In this document: positions 18,426 to 32,246 of the stretch, piece after piece | Layout of the letters: the number at the start of each line of letters is the position of its first letter | Numbering within the stretch: the first letter of the stretch is position 1 | Source: Halomonas sp. | GTDB lineage: Bacteria > Pseudomonadota > Gammaproteobacteria > Pseudomonadales > Halomonadaceae | NCBI RefSeq assembly: GCF_007625055.1 | Contig: NZ_VMQS01000007.1 | Span: 14,824-57,586, forward strand | Length of the DNA stretch: 42,763 nt | Reading direction: 5' to 3' | Notes under the pieces: generated by a model | The model's input: the letters and a program-made list of their open reading frames with translations, nothing else | Told to the model about the DNA's origin: nothing | Databases searched by the model: none | Position numbers and translations under genes: made by a program

Positions 18426-19166
18426 ATGTGGTCTTTTATACATAAGCTTGGGTCACCTAAGTGGTTTTATCGGATTAGTGCAAAACTGCAACCCTGGTTC
18501 TGGGTGGCCGCTGCGGGTCTGATTGTGGTCGGAACGGTCTGGGGTCTGCTGTTCGCGCCTGCAGATTATCAGCAGGGCAACAGTTTCCGGATTATCTATG
18601 TGCATGTGCCCGCGGCTTTCCTGGCCCAGTCGATATTTGTTTCCATGGCCGTGGCCGGGCTGGTCTTCATGGTCTGGAAAATAAAAGTCGCTGATATGGC
18701 GGCGGCCGTTATGGCGCCTCTTGGCGCCGCGATGACGTTTGTTTCGCTGTTTTCCGGCGCCGTATGGGGCGTTCCTACCTGGGGTACCTGGTGGATGTGG
18801 GATGCGCGGCTGACATCCATGTTGATCCTGCTGTTTCTTTACCTGGGTGTGATTGCGCTCAGGGGCGCTTTCACCAGTCGTGACAGCGCCTCCCGTGCGG
18901 CATCGGTACTTGCCATGGTCGGTGTGATCAACATCCCAATTATCAAATACTCGGTGGATTGGTGGTATACCCTTCACCAGCCCGCCACCTTCACAATTAC
19001 GTCACGCCCGGCCATGCCTATGGATATGTGGTTACCGCTGCTGATCATGGTGCTGGGTTTTTACAGCTTTTTTATTGCTCTGACCCTGATGCGGACACGC
19101 AACGAAATCCTGCGCCGTGAGTCGAACAAACGCTGGGTGCGTGAACTGGTTGAGGGGGCAAAATAA
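18426..19166 (+). CDS. ccmC: Heme-trafficking protein CcmC
   Basis: Presents heme to CcmE in the periplasm; 246 residues, six membrane segments. The tryptophan-rich WWD segment [21 protein letters not shown] lies near residues 116-136. The flanking histidines that ligate heme are in [12 protein letters not shown] (near 61) and [10 protein letters not shown] (near 182). It starts 12 bp after ccmB and is followed without any gap by ccmD. Confidence 0.96.
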   Translation: MWSFIHKLGSPKWFYRISAKLQPWFWVAAAGLIVVGTVWGLLFAPADYQQGNSFRIIYVHVPAAFLAQSIFVSMAVAGLVFMVWKIKVADMAAAVMAPLGAAMTFVSLFSGAVWGVPTWGTWWMWDARLTSMLILLFLYLGVIALRGAFTSRDSASRAASVLAMVGVINIPIIKYSVDWWYTLHQPATFTITSRPAMPMDMWLPLLIMVLGFYSFFIALTLMRTRNEILRRESNKRWVRELVEGAK

Positions 19167-19400
19167 ATGGCATTTGACTCTTTTGCTGAATTTATTGCCA
19201 TGGGAGGCCATGGACCTTACGTCTGGTCTTCCTGGGCCATCACGCTGTTGTTGATCCTGGTGCTGGTATGGCATGCACGCGTCGAGCGTCGTCAGCTGGT
19301 CGAAGGTCTTAAACGCCGTGCGCGAAGAGAACAGGCACGACAACAGCAAGGCGATAGCCAGGCAACGCTTTATCCAGTCGATCAAGGGGGGTCGTCATGA
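19167..19400 (+). CDS. ccmD: Heme exporter protein CcmD
   Basis: Small bitopic protein stabilising the CcmC-CcmE complex; 77 residues. A short N-terminus with the FIAMGGHGPYVWSS motif typical of CcmD is followed by one membrane segment (about 21-36) and a basic, Arg/Gln-rich cytoplasmic tail. Its ATG immediately follows the ccmC TAA, and its TGA overlaps the ccmE ATG by four bases. Confidence 0.92.
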   Translation: MAFDSFAEFIAMGGHGPYVWSSWAITLLLILVLVWHARVERRQLVEGLKRRARREQARQQQGDSQATLYPVDQGGSS

Positions 19401-19906
19401 CACCTAAACGCAAGCAGAAACTTTTCGTGATTCTTGGACTGGTGTCCTTAACCGCCATTGCGGTGGGGCTGACGCTGTATGCCCTTAGAGCCAATATCAA
19501 CCTTTTTTTCAGTCCTGTGCAGATAGCTCAGGGTAATGCCCCCATTGAGCGTACTATTCGTGCCGGTGGCATGGTCAAGGAAGACACGGTGGCGCGTGAT
19601 TCCGAGACCCTGAACGTCGAATTTGTGGTGACCGATTACGTGGATGACCTGGATGTCTATTTCAGCGGTATCCTGCCGGACCTGTTCCGTGAAGGTCAGG
19701 GGGTAGTGGTGGTCGGGCAATTGCAGGCGGATGGACGCTTCCGTGCTGATGAAGTACTCGCCCGGCACGATGAAAACTATATGCCGCCTGAAGTGGCTGA
19801 AGCTCTGAAAGAAGCAGGGTACGAGCCTGCAGACTATCAGGCAAAAGCAGCAGAAATTGGCAAGCGTCTTGACGCCCAGGGTGTCCCCGAAGCGAGCGAT
19901 TACTGA
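19397..19906 (+). CDS. ccmE: Heme chaperone CcmE
   Basis: Periplasmic membrane-anchored protein that binds heme covalently and passes it to CcmFH; 169 residues. One N-terminal membrane anchor lies at about 9-29, then an OB-fold beta barrel. The heme-binding His124 lies in LARHDENYMPPEV, the conserved HxxxY motif. The flexible C-terminus is normal. ATG overlaps the ccmD stop (ATGA). Confidence 0.96.
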   Translation: MTPKRKQKLFVILGLVSLTAIAVGLTLYALRANINLFFSPVQIAQGNAPIERTIRAGGMVKEDTVARDSETLNVEFVVTDYVDDLDVYFSGILPDLFREGQGVVVVGQLQADGRFRADEVLARHDENYMPPEVAEALKEAGYEPADYQAKAAEIGKRLDAQGVPEASDY

Positions 19907-19951
19907 TGCGGCCTTTGTCAGCCTTGCCAGTCATGACGCCTTGCCTTGCTT

Positions 19952-19979
19952 TCAAGACGTTAAGTTATCAAGACGTTAA
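19952..19979 (+). repeat. 12-bp direct repeat between ccmE and ccmF
   Basis: TCAAGACGTTAA occurs at 19952-19963 and again at 19968-19979, a 16-bp period, in the only sizeable gap (93 bp) of the ccm operon. It ends close to the ccmF ribosome-binding site. It may be a small tandem duplication or a paired protein-binding site. Confidence 0.6.
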
Positions 19980-19999
19980 CGTGCTGAACCGGAGCGAAC

Positions 20000-22018
20000 A
20001 TGTTCACTGAAATGATCCCTGAAATTGGCCATTATGCCCTGGTGATTGGCTTGTTGATGGCCGCTGTCCAGACCCTTGCCCCGCTGGCAGGGGCAACGAT
20101 GCGCCGGCCTTTATGGATGGCCTATGGCCTGCCAATGGCCGGTGGCCAGTTCCTGTTCATTGGCATTGCGTATGCGTGCCTGACAGCAAGCTATATGCTG
20201 GATGATTTCAGCGTGGCCAATGTGGCCAATAACTCCAACTCCCTGCTTCCCTGGTACTACAAGTTCAGCGCTGTCTGGGGTAACCATGAAGGCTCTGTAT
20301 TGCTGTGGAGTTTGATGCTGGCAGGCTGGAGTTTTGTTGCGGCGCTGTTTTCACGCAACCTGCCGCGTGACATGGTCGCCCGTGTTATCGGCATCATGGG
20401 GGCAGTGTGTGTTGGCTTCCTGCTGTTCATCCTGATGACCTCAAATCCTTTCGAGCGCCTGCTGCCCGGAATTCCTCAGGATGGCGCTGACCTTAATCCG
20501 CTGCTTCAGGATTTCGGCCTGGTAGTACACCCACCGATGCTGTACATGGGCTATGTCGGATTTTCAGTGGTATTTGCGTTTGCCATTGCCGCCCTGCTGG
20601 GTGGGCGCCTGGATTCTGCCTGGACGCGTTGGGCACGCCCATGGTGTAACGTGGCCTGGGCATTTCTGACGGTTGGCATTGCGCTGGGGAGTTGGTGGGC
20701 CTACTACGAGCTTGGCTGGGGCGGCTGGTGGTTCTGGGACCCGGTCGAAAACGCCTCTCTGCTACCCTGGTTGACGGGCACGGCGCTGATTCACTCCCTG
20801 GCCGTCACCGAAAAGCGCGGGTCTTTCAAAAGCTGGACGGTATTGCTTGCCATTGCCACCTTCTCGCTGTCATTGATGGGAACCTTTCTGGTGCGTTCCG
20901 GGGTGTTGACCTCGGTGCATGCCTTTGCCAATGACCCTTCGCGTGGCTTTTTCATTCTAATGCTGCTGGCTATTACGGTGGCTATCTCCCTGTTCATCTT
21001 TGCTCTGCGCGCGCCGCGCGTCAGTCATCAGGTGGGGTTCAGCTGGTTATCCAGAGATTCGCTGCTGCTGATCAACAACCTTTTGCTGGTGATCATGACG
21101 GTCACCGTCTTGTTGGGTACTCTCTACCCCTTGATTCTTGATTCCCTGAACCTGGGCAAGATCAGTGTGGGGCCTCCTTATTTCAATGCGTTGTTTGTAC
21201 CCTTGACGGTCATCATGAGTATCTTCATGGGCATGGGGCCAGTGTCGCGCTGGAAGCGTATGCCAGGTAAAGAGATCTATAAACGCTTGTGGTTATCGGC
21301 GCTGGCAGCCGTGGTGATCGGCGCCCTGATTCCGGTATTTTACGGTCCCGAATGGAACGTCTGGGTGGCGCTGGGCATGATAGTGGCGCTCTGGATCGTG
21401 ATTCCCATCCTGCGTGATATTGTCGACAAGGTACGCCATGCCAGTTCCTTTATGGCGGGCTTGAAGAAGCTTTCTTACCCCTACTGGGGGATGGTGCTCG
21501 GGCACCTGGGTGTCGCGGTGACCATCGTCGGTGTGGCGGTTGTTTCCAACTATAACCTTGAGCGCAATGTACGCATGTCGCCGGGCACCAGTGTAGAACT
21601 GGGTGGCTACACCTTCACCATGACAGAGCTGACCGAGCGCCGGGGGGCCAACTTCCTGGCCGATACCTCGATTATCAATGTTCAACGTGATGATGGGAGT
21701 AATTTTATCATGCGGCCTGAAAAACGCCTCTACCTGGCAACGGGGATGCCGATGACCCAGGTAGCGCTGCGCGCAGGCTTTTTCCGAGACCTCTATGTGG
21801 CCATGGGGGAAGACCTGGGGGACGGCAGCTGGGCCATGCGCATTCAGTTCAAACCCATGGTGCGCTGGCTGTGGCTGGGTGGCCTGTTGATGGCTGCAGG
21901 TGGTCTGGTAGCCGTAGCGGACAAGCGTTACCGTCGGGTCAAGGTGCGCCAGGATAAGCCGCAGCCACCGTCCTCCGCGCCGGCTCAACCGCAAGCCCTC
22001 GGGGAGTCGGGCGCATGA
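20000..22018 (+). CDS. ccmF: Cytochrome c heme lyase subunit CcmF
   Basis: Large membrane protein that attaches heme to apocytochrome c together with CcmH and CcmI; 672 residues with about fifteen membrane segments. The WWD segment (WGGWWFWDPVENASLLPWL) is near residues 235-255, with His ligands in VVHPPMLYMGYVGF (near 175) and in TALIHSLAV (near 260). A large periplasmic domain precedes the last membrane segment. GGAG lies 6 bases before the ATG. The stop overlaps the ccmG start. Confidence 0.97.
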   Translation: MFTEMIPEIGHYALVIGLLMAAVQTLAPLAGATMRRPLWMAYGLPMAGGQFLFIGIAYACLTASYMLDDFSVANVANNSNSLLPWYYKFSAVWGNHEGSVLLWSLMLAGWSFVAALFSRNLPRDMVARVIGIMGAVCVGFLLFILMTSNPFERLLPGIPQDGADLNPLLQDFGLVVHPPMLYMGYVGFSVVFAFAIAALLGGRLDSAWTRWARPWCNVAWAFLTVGIALGSWWAYYELGWGGWWFWDPVENASLLPWLTGTALIHSLAVTEKRGSFKSWTVLLAIATFSLSLMGTFLVRSGVLTSVHAFANDPSRGFFILMLLAITVAISLFIFALRAPRVSHQVGFSWLSRDSLLLINNLLLVIMTVTVLLGTLYPLILDSLNLGKISVGPPYFNALFVPLTVIMSIFMGMGPVSRWKRMPGKEIYKRLWLSALAAVVIGALIPVFYGPEWNVWVALGMIVALWIVIPILRDIVDKVRHASSFMAGLKKLSYPYWGMVLGHLGVAVTIVGVAVVSNYNLERNVRMSPGTSVELGGYTFTMTELTERRGANFLADTSIINVQRDDGSNFIMRPEKRLYLATGMPMTQVALRAGFFRDLYVAMGEDLGDGSWAMRIQFKPMVRWLWLGGLLMAAGGLVAVADKRYRRVKVRQDKPQPPSSAPAQPQALGESGA

Positions 22019-22542
22019 ACCGTCGTGTCCTATTATTTTTGCCACTGTTAGGGTTTATCGGCCTGGCAATGTTTTTTTATTACGGGCTGGGCCAGGATCC
22101 TTCCTACCGGGACTCTGCCTTGATGACCCGGGACTTTCCGGCATTCGAAGCCTCGACGCTGGAAGACCCTGAGCGCCAGGTGGATCAGTCCCTGCTGACC
22201 GGTGATATCACGCTGGTCAACGTTTGGGGGGAATGGTGTCCAGCCTGCAAACAGGAAATGCCCCAACTGCTTGATCTGGCCGACCGCGGTATCCGTATGG
22301 TGGGTATCAACTATCGCGATACCCGTGAAAAAGGGCGTGAATTTCTCGATGAGTTTGGTGATCCCTTTGAGGTCAATATCTTTGATCCTGAGGGCGATCT
22401 GGGGTTTGATCTGGGCGTGTACGGCGCGCCAGAGACGTTTCTGGTCGATGCGCAGGGCGTTATTCGCTATCACCATACCGGCTATATTTCGCCGGAGGAT
22501 GTACGCAATACCCTGCTTCCGGAGGTGGAAAAATGGCGATAA
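22015..22542 (+). CDS. ccmG: Thiol:disulfide oxidoreductase CcmG (DsbE)
   Basis: Membrane-anchored thioredoxin that reduces apocytochrome c or CcmH; 175 residues. N-terminal membrane anchor at 4-24, then a thioredoxin fold with active-site Cys75 and Cys78 in NVWGEWCPACKQEMP and the cis-Pro segment GAPETFLVD. ATG overlaps the ccmF stop by four bases and the gene runs 10 bp into ccmH. Confidence 0.96.
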   Translation: MNRRVLLFLPLLGFIGLAMFFYYGLGQDPSYRDSALMTRDFPAFEASTLEDPERQVDQSLLTGDITLVNVWGEWCPACKQEMPQLLDLADRGIRMVGINYRDTREKGREFLDEFGDPFEVNIFDPEGDLGFDLGVYGAPETFLVDAQGVIRYHHTGYISPEDVRNTLLPEVEKWR

Positions 22543-23003
22543 CGAAATGGATAACCGCCCTGGTGGGGTTGATGCTGAGCGTCAGCGTCCTGGCCGCGGG
22601 CATAGAGCTGCGGGAGTTCGATGACCCGGTGATGGAGGAACGCTACAAAGATCTGACCGCATCAATGCGTTGTCCGCTATGTGAAAACCAGGCGATTGAT
22701 GACTCGGATGCGCCTATCTCGGCTGACATGCGTGAGCGCGTCTACCGCCTGCTGCAGGATGGCCAGTCGGATATCGAGATTACCAACCACATGGTCGCCC
22801 GCTTTGGTGACTATATTCTCTACAATCCGCGCCTGGAAAACCGTACCTATCTGCTCTGGGGAATACCGGTTGCCCTGGTCGTCGGCGGAGGCTTGCTTGT
22901 CATCCTCATTGTACGTGCACGACGCAATGCATCAGCGACCTCATTGAGCGCTGAAGAACAGGCCCGCCTGAATGAACTTATCAACCGTGAGAAATCTTCA
23001 TGA
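22533..23003 (+). CDS. ccmH: Cytochrome c maturation protein CcmH
   Basis: Thiol-reducing partner of the heme lyase; 156 residues. It has a signal-anchor at about 6-22, a conserved RCPLCENQAIDDSDA segment with Cys47 and Cys50 (the family usually has RCLVCQNQ), a three-helix periplasmic domain, and a C-terminal membrane segment near 108-127. This is the short, two-gene arrangement (CcmH plus separate CcmI), unlike the fused E. coli protein. It overlaps ccmG by 10 bp and ccmI by 4. Confidence 0.95.
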   Translation: MAITKWITALVGLMLSVSVLAAGIELREFDDPVMEERYKDLTASMRCPLCENQAIDDSDAPISADMRERVYRLLQDGQSDIEITNHMVARFGDYILYNPRLENRTYLLWGIPVALVVGGGLLVILIVRARRNASATSLSAEEQARLNELINREKSS

Positions 23004-24259
23004 CATCGCTGTGGATTGCCTTTGCTGTCTTGTTATTACCGGCTATCTGGTTGTTGATACTTCCGTTGCGTCAGGCACGCGCCCTGCACGATGCCCAGCG
23101 TGATTATGAAGCCAACGACACCACAGCAGAGCAGAATGTTGCGATCTACAAGCGGCGCCTGGCGTCATTGGAAGCAGCAAAAGAGCGTGGAGATATCGAC
23201 GAGGAACGCTTTGCGGAGGACCGTCTGGAGCTGGAGCGTAGCCTGCTCGAAGACACCACCACAGTAAAGCGTCGCCCCCTTAAGACCTATACGTCGGGTC
23301 GTTTTGTTGTTCCTCTGGTGCTGCTGGCCGTCGTAGGTACCAGTGTTGTCTGGTATCAGTTTAATGGGGCAGAAGGGGATCTGGTGTTACTGCAGACACA
23401 ACGTGAAGTGCAGAATGATCCGGAAGGCTCTCTTTCCATGTACCTGGATCGCCTGGAAGAGCAGGCTGTGTTGCAGCCAGACAATCCCAATGTCTGGTCA
23501 GAGCTTTTTCCGCTTTATCGCCAGACAGGTCAGGCGGAGAAAGCGGTTGATGCCCTTGAACGCCTGATCGCCATTGAAGGGCGCGACGCTCCCCTGCTTG
23601 CCCAGTTGGCGCAACTACGTTTCTTTATGGAAGGGCGAGAGCTGACACCGGAAGTACAGGGGCTGGTGGATGAAACCCTCGAACAGGACCCGAGACAACC
23701 TACCGTATTGGGGCTGTTGGGGATTCACGCCTTTGATGCCGGGGAGTATGAAACCGCTATCGACCGCTGGCGGCGCGCTATGGCCAATATTGAAGATCCC
23801 GATACCGCCGACTCATTACGTGAAGGCATTCGGGTGGCTCAGCAACGTCTGGGCGTTGATCCTGATGAAGCCCCCATCGGCCAGCCGATGGATGAAGCCC
23901 AGGGCCCCGGGATACGTGTTGACGTCTCACTGGATGAGGCGCTGACGAATCGGGTATCGCCCCAGGCAACGGTATTTGTTACTGCAAGGGACCTGGCCGG
24001 TGAAATGCCTCCATTAGCCATTGCTCAGGCTCAGGTATCTGATCTGCCAGCCACCTTTGTGCTGGACGCCAGCAACGCCATGTCGCCGGAGGCAAGCCTT
24101 GATGAGGTCAACGAAGCACGCCTGATGGTGAGAGTTTCCCCCTCAGGGCAAGCAACGCCTCAGCCGGGAGATCTTTTTGGTGCCCTTGATAACGTGTCTG
24201 TGGGTCCTGTGAACGACACTGAAGCTGTCAATGTTCTGATTGATAGTGTCTTTGAATAA
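23000..24259 (+). CDS. ccmI: Cytochrome c maturation protein CcmI
   Basis: Apocytochrome c chaperone of the heme lyase; 419 residues. Two membrane segments (about 3-22 and 101-118) flank a cytoplasmic coiled-coil loop. A periplasmic TPR region (about 140-280, NVWSELFPLYRQTGQAEKAVDALERL and following helices) is followed by a C-terminal beta-rich domain starting near 305 (GIRVDVSLDEAL). Last gene of ccmABCDEFGHI. Only 21 bp separate it from smc and no terminator is seen there, so read-through into smc is possible. Confidence 0.92.
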   Translation: MTSLWIAFAVLLLPAIWLLILPLRQARALHDAQRDYEANDTTAEQNVAIYKRRLASLEAAKERGDIDEERFAEDRLELERSLLEDTTTVKRRPLKTYTSGRFVVPLVLLAVVGTSVVWYQFNGAEGDLVLLQTQREVQNDPEGSLSMYLDRLEEQAVLQPDNPNVWSELFPLYRQTGQAEKAVDALERLIAIEGRDAPLLAQLAQLRFFMEGRELTPEVQGLVDETLEQDPRQPTVLGLLGIHAFDAGEYETAIDRWRRAMANIEDPDTADSLREGIRVAQQRLGVDPDEAPIGQPMDEAQGPGIRVDVSLDEALTNRVSPQATVFVTARDLAGEMPPLAIAQAQVSDLPATFVLDASNAMSPEASLDEVNEARLMVRVSPSGQATPQPGDLFGALDNVSVGPVNDTEAVNVLIDSVFE

Positions 24260-24280
24260 CAACCTGCTGTTTATAGCCTC

Positions 24281-27200
24281 ATGCGCCTGACGTCTATTCG
24301 CCTGACAGGGTTCAAATCTTTTGTTGACCCCGTCAATGTTCCTTTCGATGGCAATATGACGGCCATCGTCGGGCCTAACGGCTGTGGGAAATCGAATATT
24401 ATTGACGCTGTGCGCTGGGTCATGGGGGAGTCTTCTGCCAAGACCTTGCGGGGTGAGTCCATGGCAGATGTGATTTTCAATGGCTCCAGTGCCCGTAAGC
24501 CGGTCGGCCAGGCTGCCATTGAACTCAAATTCGATAACCGTGACGGTAGCCTTGGCGGTGTCTATGCCCAATATGCAGAAATTGCCGTCAAGCGCCTGGT
24601 ATCCCGGGATGGCCAGTCCAGCTATTACTTCAACGGCCAGAAGTGTCGTCGCCGCGATATTGCCGACCTCTTCATGGGCACTGGCCTGGGGCCGCGTTCC
24701 TACGCAATTATTGGTCAGGGAATGATTTCCCGGTTGATTGAAGCCCGCCCGGAAGAATTACGCGCTACTCTTGAAGAAGCCGCCGGCATTTCCAAATACA
24801 AGGAGCGGCGTCGTGAGACGGAAAACCGCATGCGCCGCACCCAGGAAAACCTGGATCGTCTCGATGATATCCGTGAAGAGTTGGATAAACAGCTTGAACG
24901 CCTCAAGCGTCAAGCAGAAGCGGCACGCCGCTATCAGGATCTTAAACAGCAGGAATACCGCCTGAAAGGCGAACTTGCCCTACTGCGTGGTCGAGCCCTG
25001 CGTGCTGAGCAGCGTCAGCAGGAACACCGGGTTCGCGAGCTGGAAGTTGCCGTCGAGAAAGATGTCTTTGGTGTTCGTGAATGTGAAAATCGTCTTGAGC
25101 AGGCACGTGAAAAGCATGATCAACTCGCAGAAGTGCTGGAGCGTCATCAACAGCAGTTCTATGACACCACCACTCGTATCGCCCGTCTGGAGCAGGATCA
25201 GTCTCACCGCCGTAGTCGGCTCGCTCAGCTTGCCAATGATATTGACAGTTCGCGACGGGATCTGGAGCAGCAACGTCTGGTCAGCCGAACGGATGATGAA
25301 CGGTTAGCCGCTATTGAAGAGCGTTTAGCGGTATTGGCGCCGGAGTGTGATGCGCTGGAAGAGCAACTGGCCGAGCTTGAAGAGACGTTAAATGATTTAT
25401 CACCGGCGCTTGAGCAGGCAACAAATACTTGTGCAGACGCCGATGAAAATTGGCGTATAGCCTCGCGTCAGGCCGAGCGTGGCCAGGATCAGGTGCGAGA
25501 CCTTGAACAACGCATTCAGCGACTGCACGACGAACAGCAGCGTCGTCTCCAGCAGCGTGGCGAGATCGAGGATCTTGCGACGCTTCGCCAGGCTCATGTT
25601 GTCTCTCAGACGGAACTGAGTGCCGCTGAACAGAAAACGGCGCAATTTTCCCACCAGCGAGAAAACTGGCAACAGCGTATCAGTGAGGCAAAACAGGCCC
25701 TCGGCAATGCCAGCATGGCGCGCGAAAACGCTCAGGCGGCCCTCAGCCGTCTGGAAGGCGAACGTTCTTCTCTGGATGCTTTGATCAATGCGGCGCTGGC
25801 GGACCATGACCCAGCGATAGATGCTACGCTCAATGCCCTTGACCTGGCAGAAGCACCGCGCCTGGGCGAGCAGATCCAGGTCGCTGATGGCTGGGAAGGC
25901 GTAGCGTCCTGGCTGCTCAAGCCCTGGCTGAATGCCCGGCTGGTATCAGTAGAAAAACTGGCGGCCCTACCGCAGGCGCCGCCTGCTGATTGGTGCCTGT
26001 TGGCTGATATGCCAGACCCCGAATCCCCCCCGGGCCGTTTATCGGCTCAGCTAAAAGGCGCTGGAGCCCTGCATGAATGGCTTGTCAGTATTCACTGCGT
26101 TGAGAGTGCCGACGCTATTCCGGGGGCAGTGTCTGATCTTCCCGCCGGGCACAGCCTGGTGAGCCGCGACGGCGTCTGGTGTTCGGCGCAGTGGCTATGT
26201 CAACAGGCACACGGAGAGGGTGTGGACGCCCTTCTGGTTACTCGCAAGCGCCAGGAAGCGTGTATAAAGCGAATTGCTGAACAGAATGAAGCGCTCGAGC
26301 AAGCACAACAGCGTCTGGACGAGGCCGCCGAACAGCTTACGTTACTTGAGCAGCAGCGCGATGCCAACGCGGAAAGTGAGCGTTTACATACTCAGGATTG
26401 TCAACAGCTGGCGCTCAAGGAAAGGAGCCTGGCTCAGCAAGTTGAGCACCTGGAGGGCCGCATAAGCGAGCTGGATGATGAGCTGGCTCGTCTTCAGGAA
26501 GATGACGCCGAGCTTGCACTTTCTCTGGAAGAAAGCCGTGCGCGCTGGGACGAGGCGATGGAACATCTTGAGCTCGCTGCCACGCAGCGCGACCTTGCCA
26601 ACACCGAACTGCAGGCGCAGCGCGAGAAGCGTGAGCGTATGGAGCAACAGCAGGCCCCCCTCAAGTCGCGCCAGCAATCTTTAGCACTTGAGCGTGAACG
26701 TTTAAAAACCGAGCGTGACAGCCTGCTTGCCCAGCAATCCCGCAGCCAGGAAACTGATGAGCGCCTTTTATTACGTATTGGCGAGCTGGAAGAAATCCGC
26801 GAAAGCCTGATTGAGCCGGATGAGCTGGCTGGCGAAGCGCTAGAAGTCCTGTTGGGGGAGCGGGAAGAGCAGGAAGAACGTCTCAATGCGACTCGTGAGC
26901 AGGCAAGCACTCTGGCCGAGCAGCTGCGCAATGATGAGCTTGCCCGTCAGGCCCACGAGCGTAACCTTGAAAAGAGTCGTGAACAGCTTCAGCAGCGCCG
27001 CCTGGAGGTTCAGGCGCTGGAGCTCAAAGCGGCCAGTCAGGATGAACAGCTAGCAGAGCTGGGTCATGATGTAGAAGCGCTCGCTGCCAAACTTCCCGCT
27101 GATGCGGAAGAGCCTGCCTGGCAGCAGGCTCTGGAATCAACATCAGACAAAATCCGCCGTCTGGGGGCGATTAATCTGGCAGCTATCGAGGAATATGACC

Positions 27201-27778
27201 AACAGGCGGAAAGGCGAGATTACCTCGAAGCCCAGCATGGCGAACTGACCGAGGCGCTAGTGACGCTGGAACGCGCTATTCGGCGTATTGACCAGGAAAC
27301 CCGAATACGTTTCAAGGAAACGTTTGAACAGGTTAATCAGGGGTTTCAGGCGCTGTTCCCGCGAGTCTTCGGGGGTGGCAGTGCCTGGCTGGCGTTGACG
27401 GAGGATGATCTGCTGGAAACCGGGGTGGCCATCATGGCGCGGCCGCCAGGAAAGAAAAACAGCACGATTCACCTGTTATCCGGGGGAGAAAAAGCGTTGA
27501 CGGCCCTATCCCTGGTGTTTGCTATTTTTCAGCTTAATCCGGCGCCGTTCTGCATGCTGGATGAAGTCGATGCGCCGCTGGACGATGCCAATGTCGGACG
27601 ATATGCTAATCTGGTAAAAGAAATGTCCGAAACAGTTCAGTTTATATACATTACGCATAACAAGATTGCCATGGAATCTGCTGAGCGCTTAATGGGAGTG
27701 ACGATGCAGGAACCCGGTGTCTCAAGGCTGGTAGCTGTTGATGTCGAAGAGGCAGCAGCACTCGCCGAGGCAGGCTGA
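24281..27778 (+). CDS. smc: Chromosome partition protein Smc
   Basis: Condensin ATPase that compacts and segregates the chromosome; 1165 residues, full length. The N-terminal ATPase half has Walker A GPNGCGKSN at 31-39. Long coiled coils flank a divergent hinge at about 500-640. The C-terminal half has signature LSGGEKALTALSLVFAIF near 1065 and Walker B FCMLDEVDAPLDDANV near 1090. The coiled coils are rich in Glu/Gln/Arg. No good Shine-Dalgarno site is seen before the ATG, which may mean coupling to ccmI. No scpAB partner genes are in the window. Confidence 0.97.
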   Translation: MRLTSIRLTGFKSFVDPVNVPFDGNMTAIVGPNGCGKSNIIDAVRWVMGESSAKTLRGESMADVIFNGSSARKPVGQAAIELKFDNRDGSLGGVYAQYAEIAVKRLVSRDGQSSYYFNGQKCRRRDIADLFMGTGLGPRSYAIIGQGMISRLIEARPEELRATLEEAAGISKYKERRRETENRMRRTQENLDRLDDIREELDKQLERLKRQAEAARRYQDLKQQEYRLKGELALLRGRALRAEQRQQEHRVRELEVAVEKDVFGVRECENRLEQAREKHDQLAEVLERHQQQFYDTTTRIARLEQDQSHRRSRLAQLANDIDSSRRDLEQQRLVSRTDDERLAAIEERLAVLAPECDALEEQLAELEETLNDLSPALEQATNTCADADENWRIASRQAERGQDQVRDLEQRIQRLHDEQQRRLQQRGEIEDLATLRQAHVVSQTELSAAEQKTAQFSHQRENWQQRISEAKQALGNASMARENAQAALSRLEGERSSLDALINAALADHDPAIDATLNALDLAEAPRLGEQIQVADGWEGVASWLLKPWLNARLVSVEKLAALPQAPPADWCLLADMPDPESPPGRLSAQLKGAGALHEWLVSIHCVESADAIPGAVSDLPAGHSLVSRDGVWCSAQWLCQQAHGEGVDALLVTRKRQEACIKRIAEQNEALEQAQQRLDEAAEQLTLLEQQRDANAESERLHTQDCQQLALKERSLAQQVEHLEGRISELDDELARLQEDDAELALSLEESRARWDEAMEHLELAATQRDLANTELQAQREKRERMEQQQAPLKSRQQSLALERERLKTERDSLLAQQSRSQETDERLLLRIGELEEIRESLIEPDELAGEALEVLLGEREEQEERLNATREQASTLAEQLRNDELARQAHERNLEKSREQLQQRRLEVQALELKAASQDEQLAELGHDVEALAAKLPADAEEPAWQQALESTSDKIRRLGAINLAAIEEYDQQAERRDYLEAQHGELTEALVTLERAIRRIDQETRIRFKETFEQVNQGFQALFPRVFGGGSAWLALTEDDLLETGVAIMARPPGKKNSTIHLLSGGEKALTALSLVFAIFQLNPAPFCMLDEVDAPLDDANVGRYANLVKEMSETVQFIYITHNKIAMESAERLMGVTMQEPGVSRLVAVDVEEAAALAEAG

Positions 27779-28103
27779 AACTTGGGTTGCGCTATTATTT
27801 ATATGAATCTAGTATTAAATTGATTGAACGAAACGTTTAGTTAATCGCTTTTTGTATGATTGATTGGATTTTTATCGGTACGGTTTATGCTATTCAGATG
27901 GTTTCATTTGTGTATAGAATCGTGAAAAATAGTAAAAATACCCAATTTGTTCAATAATAGCGCTATTCTGGATTCATAACTGTAATGGGTAAAGGTATCT
28001 TATGGTTTCATCAAGGCAACCAATGACCATAATCTGATGCCTTACAATTTCAAGTAATAAAGCTTGCCTAGCTTGTTGGCAAACGACCCATGGAATGTAC
28101 AAC
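27779..28103. other. AT-rich intergenic region between smc and zipA
   Basis: About 325 bp, clearly more AT-rich than its neighbours. No intrinsic terminator for smc is seen. It holds a 12-bp palindrome AATAGCGCTATT (27956-27967), an AAACGTTT core (27831-27838) and several weak -10-like hexamers (TATGAT 27855, TATGCT 27886). The zipA promoter presumably lies here but cannot be placed with confidence. A 33-codon reading frame at 27856-27957 is discussed under findings. Confidence 0.6.
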
Positions 28104-32239
<4,136 letters not shown>

Positions 32240-32246
<7 letters not shown>

